Source of the DNA: Bacteroidota bacterium
Lineage (GTDB): Bacteria > Bacteroidota > Bacteroidia > Flavobacteriales > Flavobacteriaceae
Direction: 5' to 3'
DNA length: 10,854 nt
Assembly (NCBI GenBank): GCA_023390775.1
Contig: JAEWCF010000046.1
Location: 1 to 10,854 of the forward strand
In this document: positions 6,711 through 10,854 of the stretch, one piece after another
How the letters are laid out: every line of letters starts with the position of its first letter
Numbering within the stretch: position 1 is the stretch's first letter
Position numbers and translations under genes: made by a program
Notes under the pieces: generated by a model
The model's database searches: none
Seen by the model: only the letters and a program-made list of their open reading frames with translations
Told to the model about the DNA's origin: nothing

Positions 6711-6743
6711 GGTATATTTACACATTGAGAAATTTACACATTA
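6711..6743 (-). repeat. AT-rich repeat, right end (copy 2)
   Basis: 33-base unit starting GGTATATTTACACATTGA, aligned without gaps to 2954-2986 (25 of 33). Read on the minus strand it contains AATGTGTAAAT twice in near-identical form and leads to ATACCAATT, the inverse of the left end. Its last three bases are the scoA stop codon. Next to it, CCAATT/AATTGG (6696-6701 and 6707-6712) can form a small competing hairpin upstream of the four-helix-bundle gene. Confidence 0.75.
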
Positions 6744-7439
6744 TTTCTTCCGCACCGTCCTTTGCTCAATCCTCTTCTCAAACTTCTCGCCCTGGAAAAT
6801 GCGTTGGACCATGATGCCGGGAATGTGGATTTGGTTGGGGTCAAGGGTGCCGACGGGAACCAGCTCCTCCACTTCGGCGATGGTAATCTTGGCGGCGCCG
6901 GCCATTGGAGCATTGAAATTGCGCGCGGTGCCTTTGAAAATCAGGTTTCCGGCCTCGTCGCCTTTCCAGGCCTTGACGATGGAGAAATCGGCTTTGTAGG
7001 CGTGCTCCAGGATGTGCATCTTGCCGTTGAATTCGCGCGATTCCTTGCCTTCTGCCACCTCGGTACCGTAACCGGCCGGGGTGTAGAACGCGGGGATGCC
7101 GGCCTGTGCGGCGCGGCATTTTTCGGCGAGGGTTCCCTGCGGGGTGAGTTCGACTTCGAGTTCGCCGGAGAGCATCTGGCGCTCGAATTCGGCGTTTTCG
7201 CCCACGTATGATGAGATCATTTTTTTGATCTGCCGTTTTTGCAGGAGCAGGCCCAGCCCGAAATCATCGACTCCCGCATTGTTTGAGATGCAGGTAAGTC
7301 CCGACACGTTCATGTTCACGAGTTGGGCGATGCTGTTCTCGGGGATTCCGCAGAGGCCGAAACCTCCCAGCATAATGGTCATGCCGTCCCGGATTCCCTC
7401 AAGCGCCTCGCTTACCGAATTGACTTTCTTATTGATCAT
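6741..7439 (-). CDS. scoA: Succinyl-CoA:3-ketoacid CoA transferase, subunit A
   Basis: 232-residue alpha subunit of the family I CoA transferase, partner of the scoB product. Family features include a glycine-rich CoA-binding region MLGGFGLCGIPE (23-34), SNNAGVDDFGLG (52-63), YVGENAEFERQ, and GIPAFYTPAGYGT in the middle, then RNFNAPMAGAA and the C-terminal half. It lacks the catalytic glutamate, which is in subunit B, as expected. Length is typical. Stop TAA at 6741-6743 coincides with the edge of the right repeat, so whatever lies between scoA and scoB was inserted directly after this gene without damaging it. Upstream is a 101-base gap with a hairpin element, then PBP1A on the same strand; a separate promoter for scoA in that gap is possible but not clear. 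Confidence 0.95.
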   Translation of the reverse strand: MINKKVNSVSEALEGIRDGMTIMLGGFGLCGIPENSIAQLVNMNVSGLTCISNNAGVDDFGLGLLLQKRQIKKMISSYVGENAEFERQMLSGELEVELTPQGTLAEKCRAAQAGIPAFYTPAGYGTEVAEGKESREFNGKMHILEHAYKADFSIVKAWKGDEAGNLIFKGTARNFNAPMAGAAKITIAEVEELVPVGTLDPNQIHIPGIMVQRIFQGEKFEKRIEQRTVRKK

Positions 7440-7473
7440 AATGTGGCAATTGCTCAGTTGTTGTTCAAAACCC

Positions 7474-7526
7474 TAGCCCGGATAGCAGCGGCAGCCTTTT
7501 GCAAAAAGCTATAGCGGATAGCCGGA
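7474..7526. repeat. Intergenic hairpin element between PBP1A and scoA
   Basis: Imperfect inverted repeat. The centre, AGCCTTTTGCAAAAAGCT (7493-7510), is nearly self-complementary and could act as a terminator in either direction. The flanks read CCCGGATAGCAGCGGCA and AGCGGATAGCCGG, similar to the flanks of the element at 1776-1831. Read on the minus strand it follows the PBP1A stop by 14 bases and precedes scoA, so it may end the PBP1A transcript. Eight-base direct repeats TCAAAACC occur on either side (7465-7472 and 7533-7540). On the minus strand TAGCTTTT within it resembles a -7 element TAnnTTTG, with TTTTG about 20 bases upstream, so a scoA promoter here is possible. Confidence 0.5.
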
Positions 7527-7540
7527 AAATGCTCAAAACC

Positions 7541-8500
7541 TTAAAGTTCGAATTCCTCGGTGCTCTGTTCGACCTCGGTCGAGTCCACGACTTTTGGCGG
7601 CGCCCAGCAATCTACCTTGATGGAAAGGTTGGCGGGGCGTTCAAAATCGGCTTTGGAGATGTCGAGATCGGGATCGGCGTAACATTTTTTCATCAGGATT
7701 CCCCAAATGGGAAGCGCAGCGGTCGCGCCCTGGCCATAGGTGATGCTCTTGAAGCGCGCCGATCGGTCCTCGTTGCCCACCCATACTCCGGTGGCCAGGT
7801 TTGGAACCATGCCCACGAACCAGCCGTCGGATTGGTTCTGCGATGTTCCGGTCTTGCCCGCGATGGGGTTAGTGAAAGCGTACGGATAACCGGTCACGCG
7901 GTTATATCCGTGACCTCCGCCCGAAGTACGGAGACGCGCGCCGCTTCCGCTCTCGGTCACGCCCTGAAGGAGTTTGATGACGGCGAAGGCGATGTCGCGG
8001 TTGAGGACGTCGTGCGATTCGGGAACGGGTTCATAGATCACAACGCCGTTCTTATCCTCGATGCGCGTGATGAACTGTGGCTTTACGTAAATGCCCTGGT
8101 TGGCGAAAGTCGAATAGGCCGCGACCATATCCATAACGGTAATTTCAACGGCTCCGAGGGCGATGGAAGGCTGCTCGGGAATCTCGGAATTGACCCCCAG
8201 CTTTCTTGTCAGGTCTACAACCGCTTTTGGCCCAACCTTGTCGATGAGCTTGGCCGAAACGGTGTTGATCGAAAGCGCCAACGCACGCTTAAGCGTTACC
8301 ATGCCGCGGTATTCGTGGTCGGAGTTGTTGGGAGTCCAGGTTTCGGTCACATTGTGGCGGCCCTTGGGTATCGTGTAGGGCGCATCGATGATCGAGTCGC
8401 AGGGCGACATGTTGAGTTGCTCGATGGCCGCAGCGTATACGAAAGGCTTGAAAGTCGAGCCCACCTGCCGCGCACCTTGGCCCCCGTGGTCGTATTGGAA
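7541..8500 (-). pseudogene. Penicillin-binding protein 1A, transpeptidase part after in-frame stop
   Basis: Continues in the same frame directly after TAA 8501-8503. Counting through the stop from the PBP1A start, the transpeptidase motifs are all intact: Ser459-Thr-Phe-Lys462 (SxxK), Ser521-Ile-Asn523 (SxN) and Lys660-Thr-Gly662 (GKTGTSQNQSDGWFVG). The last residue would be number 763, the usual size for Bacteroidota PBP1A. If translated separately, the first possible start (GTG at 8462-8464) lies only two codons before the active-site serine, leaving no signal peptide, membrane anchor or N-terminal part of the domain, so a working separate protein is unlikely. The domain cross-links peptidoglycan stem peptides in the periplasm. 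Stop TAA at 7541-7543. Confidence 0.85.
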
Positions 8501-9832
8501 TTATTTGTAGTTGATCCCGCCGACCCAAGCCTTCACGTGTCCTGTAGCCGGTTCCATGGACATGACGCCCGTTTGCAGGAAACTCTTGTAATATCGGATG
8601 GAATCGCGCGGGGTCATGACCGTATCGCGTTCGCCCTTCCAGGTAAAAACGGTCATGTTGGTCTTGACGTCGAATGACTTGATGATTTCTTCCTCGCTCT
8701 TGTCCTGGGCTTCCATCTGGCGCCAGCGCTCGGAACTCTTCATCGCCTGCATCATGATTTTCTTGGTCTCCTCCTCAGAAATCCTGACAAACGGCCTGTT
8801 CTTGTTGTCCTTTTGCTGGAAATCGAACTCTTTTTGCAGGTTGGGGATGTGTTGTGCGACGGCTTCTTCGGCGTATTGCTGGATGCGCGAGTCGATGGTT
8901 GTGTAGATCTTGAGCCCGTCCTTGTAGATGTCGTATTCCGACCCGTCCGGTTTTGGGTTGTCCTTGGACCATTTCTTCATGTAATCGCGCAGGTATTCGC
9001 GGAAGTACGTCGCCGTTCCCTCATTGTGGCTTTCCGGCTGGAAGCGGAGCACAAGCGGTTTGTTTTGGTAAGCCGTCTTTTGTTGCTCGGTCAAAAATCC
9101 GTTGCGGTGCATTTGCTTGAGCACGAGGTTCCGACGGTTGAGGGTGCGTTCCGGCCTGCGGATGGGGTTAAAGAGCGACGGATTGTTGAGCATGCCCACG
9201 AGCATCGCCGATTCGTCTACCGTAAGCTCGCGCGGTTCCTTGCCAAAATACACTTTAGCTGCGGAGCGGATCCCGACAGCCGTGTTCACGAAATCGGCCT
9301 TGTTGAGGTACATCGCGATGATCTCGTTCTTGGTGTACTGCCGTTCGAGGCGCGTGGCGATGATCCATTCCTTGGCTTTTTGCACGATGCGGAACAGGAA
9401 AAACCGCGATCCTTCACCGTGAAAAAGCAGTTTGGCGAGCTGCTGCGTGATGGTCGAAGCTCCGCCGCGTGTCCCGAGGCTTACCGCCGCCGTTGTGGTG
9501 CGCCTGAAATCGATGCCCGAGTGCTGGTAGAATCGTTCGTCCTCGGTGGCGATCAGGGCGTCGACGAGGTGTTTGGGTAAGTCCGAATATTTGATCGGTG
9601 TGCGGTTCTCGTTGTAGAATTTCCCGATGGTTACCCCGTCCGATGAGATGACTTCGGTGGCGAGGTTGGAATCCGGGTTCTCGAGGTCCTCGAACGAAGG
9701 CATCGATCCCAGCAGCCCGAAGGAGGCCAGCAGGAAAAACAGCAGCACCCCGCCGAGGCTGTAGAAGAAAATCTTCCAGAATTTGTTCTTGTAATAGCTG
9801 ATGTCGCGTTGCGCGGTTTTATTGGTCGCCAT
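8501..9832 (-). CDS. mrcA: Penicillin-binding protein 1A, transglycosylase part, cut by in-frame stop
   Basis: Class A penicillin-binding protein that polymerises glycan strands from lipid II (GT51) and would cross-link them. 443 residues are read before a TAA. Residues 18-41 form the membrane anchor. GT51 motifs are present: the catalytic Glu97 in ATEDERFYQHSGIDFR, GGASTITQQLAKLL (123-136), KNEIIAMYLN (168-177) and AMLVGMLNNP. A linker region rich in charged residues (about 330-410) and the start of the transpeptidase domain (GHVKAWVGGINYK) follow. The family normally continues Tyr-Phe; here a TAA takes the Tyr position and the same frame then goes on. ATG 9832 is one base after the gldH stop, so translation is probably coupled. 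As it stands the product would be a transglycosylase without transpeptidase activity. Confidence 0.92.
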   Translation of the reverse strand: MATNKTAQRDISYYKNKFWKIFFYSLGGVLLFFLLASFGLLGSMPSFEDLENPDSNLATEVISSDGVTIGKFYNENRTPIKYSDLPKHLVDALIATEDERFYQHSGIDFRRTTTAAVSLGTRGGASTITQQLAKLLFHGEGSRFFLFRIVQKAKEWIIATRLERQYTKNEIIAMYLNKADFVNTAVGIRSAAKVYFGKEPRELTVDESAMLVGMLNNPSLFNPIRRPERTLNRRNLVLKQMHRNGFLTEQQKTAYQNKPLVLRFQPESHNEGTATYFREYLRDYMKKWSKDNPKPDGSEYDIYKDGLKIYTTIDSRIQQYAEEAVAQHIPNLQKEFDFQQKDNKNRPFVRISEEETKKIMMQAMKSSERWRQMEAQDKSEEEIIKSFDVKTNMTVFTWKGERDTVMTPRDSIRYYKSFLQTGVMSMEPATGHVKAWVGGINYK

Positions 9833-9833
9833 G

Positions 9834-10319
9834 TTATTGTGCGTATTCTATTCTGAAGCCAACCTCCGAAATCCCTTTGAGCTCGGGAACCCCCTGAACC
9901 TTTCCGGTTTCGCGTACGGCGTGTTTGATATGGACTTTATAATTGCCTTTCTTGAAGCGGACTCTTTCCTTGTAAAACAACTTGCTTTCCTTGATGTCCG
10001 AAAATCCGTTGCCCAAAAGGTTGCCCTCTTCGTCGGCCATGACGTATTCAAGCGTATCCACTTTTGAAAGACGGCCCGGATGGTCCATCTGCACGATCAA
10101 AAATAGATTGCTGTACGGATAGGCATCGTTGCTGCGGACATTGACAAACAGGTTGTAGGTTTTGGTCGTATCCATTTCGGGAAGATCGAAACTCGCGATC
10201 GAATCCTTATGCCACGCGCTCCCAACCGATTTGTACTCGTCAAAAACGCGCTCCTTGTCGCACGATGCGATCAGAACCCCTAAAATGGCCACGGTGAAGA
10301 ATTTACTGCTTCGGCTCAT
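9834..10319 (-). CDS. gldH: Gliding motility lipoprotein GldH
   Basis: 161-residue lipoprotein required for flavobacterial gliding, a function linked to the type IX secretion system that exports adhesins. The signal peptide (MSRSSKFF, then hydrophobic residues) ends in LIASC, with Cys20 as the lipid attachment site. Mature-part family features include FDEYKSV, WHKDSIASFDLP, YNLFVNVRSND-YPYSNLFL and the C-terminal GISEVGFRIEYAQ. An upstream extension of the frame to 10595 exists, but it only shadows the ricT tail, so ATG 10317-10319 is the true start: it puts the signal peptide at the N-terminus and gives the normal length. The gene overlaps the end of ricT by 17 bases, and PBP1A begins one base after its TAA. 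The ricT-gldH-PBP1A order is, to my knowledge, common in this family. Confidence 0.93.
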   Translation of the reverse strand: MSRSSKFFTVAILGVLIASCDKERVFDEYKSVGSAWHKDSIASFDLPEMDTTKTYNLFVNVRSNDAYPYSNLFLIVQMDHPGRLSKVDTLEYVMADEEGNLLGNGFSDIKESKLFYKERVRFKKGNYKVHIKHAVRETGKVQGVPELKGISEVGFRIEYAQ

Positions 10320-10854
10320 TTGGATTTCCCGGTTTGTTTCGGTTATCGCGGCGGCGGTCATTTTGGCGCCTTTCGCCGCGTGGACGTTCTCCCTGCGGAC
10401 GTTCTCCCTGCGGACGCTGGCCTTGGTTTTTGGACGGGTTCCTTTCGCCTTGCGGACGGTCGGGATTGCGGTCTCCCTGAGGCCTTTCCGGGCGTCGCTC
10501 TCCCTGCGGCCTGCCCTGGTTGTTTGGTTTTGGACGACGGTCACCCTGAGCGCGGTCACCCTGCGGACGGGACTCGACGGCCACTTTTTCGCCATCGCGC
10601 TCTCCCGGTTTTTTCTTTCGGTTGCGTCCGGGCTTGCGGCGCTTGGGCTGATCGAAACGCGTGATGCTTTCCTGGCCCATTGCGTTGTTGAAATCGGCGC
10701 GCGGTTCTACCTCGGTTTCGATCACGTAATCCTCGAGCGAGGCAACTTTGCGCTTTTCCTTGTTTTCGGCTATGATTTCGCGTACCTGTTCGATTTTAAG
10801 CGTGTGCCAGTTGGCGAAATTATCGGTATATGCAAACCACATCAGGCCCTTGAA
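10303..10854 (-). CDS. ricT: RicT/YaaT-like PSP1-domain protein, C-terminal part (5' end outside window)
   Basis: The frame is open to the window edge, and 183 residues of the C-terminus are seen. The first part (FKGLMWFAYTDN, NWHTLKIEQVREIIAENKEK, ASLEDYVIE, MGQESITRFDQPK) matches what I remember of the end of flavobacterial PSP1-domain proteins. The PSP1 domain itself and its cysteines lie upstream. The Bacillus homologue RicT works with RicA and RicF on RNase Y-dependent RNA maturation; the role in Flavobacteria is not established. The last 110 or so residues are a low-complexity basic tail (RRKPGRNRKKKPGE, then at least eight copies of a PQGER/PQGDR-like word) with Arg, Gln, Gly, Pro and Asn dominating. 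Such a tail may bind RNA. It overlaps gldH by 17 bases. Confidence 0.85.
   Translation of the reverse strand, partial: FKGLMWFAYTDNFANWHTLKIEQVREIIAENKEKRKVASLEDYVIETEVEPRADFNNAMGQESITRFDQPKRRKPGRNRKKKPGERDGEKVAVESRPQGDRAQGDRRPKPNNQGRPQGERRPERPQGDRNPDRPQGERNPSKNQGQRPQGERPQGERPRGERRQNDRRRDNRNKPGNPNEPKQ
10385..10414. repeat. 15-base perfect tandem repeat in the ricT tail
   Basis: CGTTCTCCCTGCGGA occurs twice in direct succession (10385-10399 and 10400-10414) and diverged copies of its CCTGCGGAC core continue to about 10566. The unit is five codons long, so copy-number change would alter the tail length of the RicT-like protein without a frameshift. Confidence 0.7.

Larger units (their letters stand above)
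6265..6743 (-). mobile_element. Putative IVS-like insertion unit with S23 gene between scoB and scoA
   Basis: A 479-base block splitting the scoAB operon. It is bounded by inverted repeats, with a 19 of 20 core match (6277-6296 against 6707-6726) and about 24 of 28 over a longer stretch. It encodes one S23-family protein, and the gene itself is about 35% GC, while the neighbouring scoA has stretches near 60%. It begins with the last bases of the scoA stop codon. S23 proteins are known from intervening sequences in 23S rRNA, which are also framed by inverted repeats. There is no transposase and I see no clear target duplication, so the mode of spread is unknown. The unit's mobile nature is inferred from composition, ends, the split operon and the gene-less copy at 2903-2986. 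Confidence 0.5.

Noticed and set aside
6265..6743. Diversity-generating retroelement, suggested by the Avd-like fold of the S23 protein
   Set aside because: No reverse transcriptase, template repeat or variable repeat is visible in the window.
7440..7452. AATGTGGCAATTG next to the scoA start as a further copy of the AT-rich repeat
   Set aside because: Only a short stretch fits, and neither the TACCAATT words nor a partner end is present.
7499..8677. Plus-strand open frame of 392 codons opposite PBP1A
   Set aside because: It lies antisense to conserved PBP1A motifs, which are intact in the other strand, and has no recognisable domain; GC-rich third positions explain its length.
8813..9580. 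Plus-strand open frame of 255 codons opposite the transglycosylase domain
   Set aside because: Antisense shadow of conserved GT51 motifs.
10320..10595. N-terminal extension of GldH by 92 residues
   Set aside because: It would bury the lipoprotein signal peptide, and its sequence is just the ricT repeat tail read in another frame.

Overview
The window looks like chromosomal DNA from a gliding-type member of the Flavobacteriaceae (Bacteroidota) with a fairly high GC content for that family. The evidence is the cluster ricT (PSP1 domain) - gldH - penicillin-binding protein 1A, two lipoproteins with Bacteroidota-type signal peptides, a fused SpmA/SpmB membrane protein, a DUF1569 protein, and AT-rich intergenic repeats and hairpins of a kind I associate with flavobacterial genomes. 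No tRNA, rRNA, CRISPR array or transposase is visible.

Plus-strand half (1-5601). The window opens inside katG (catalase-peroxidase; N-terminus outside). A 431-base gap (1756-2186) follows. It is rich in inverted repeats and ends in a strong intrinsic terminator, so it may hold a non-coding RNA. Next come a DEDDy 3'-5' exonuclease gene (2187-2900), a repeat-filled gap (2901-3019), the SpmA-SpmB fusion gene (3020-4462), an overlapping lipoprotein gene of unknown function (4447-5151), and a DUF1569 gene coupled to it by one base. The DUF1569 gene carries a one-base frameshift and has lost its expected stop.

Minus-strand half (10854-5598). Transcription runs ricT (partial) -> gldH -> PBP1A -> scoA -> small four-helix-bundle (S23/IVP) gene -> scoB, and scoB converges on DUF1569 with overlapping 3' ends. 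gldH overlaps ricT by 17 bases, and PBP1A starts one base after the gldH stop. The PBP1A frame is broken by one in-frame TAA exactly between its transglycosylase half and its transpeptidase catalytic motifs.

The most interesting structure is in the scoA-scoB operon. The two subunits of one CoA transferase are separated by a 486-base block that is much more AT-rich than its surroundings (about 35% GC against roughly 50-60%). The block encodes an S23-family four-helix-bundle protein and is bounded by inverted repeats (19 of 20 bases in the core, about 24 of 28 over a longer stretch). The same two end sequences, in the same inverted arrangement, recur at 2903-2986 with only 19 bases between them and no gene: an apparent empty copy. 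S23 proteins are best known from intervening sequences in 23S rRNA that are flanked by inverted repeats. I propose an IVS-like insertion unit sitting in protein-coding operons. This is inference from the sequence and needs genome-wide comparison.
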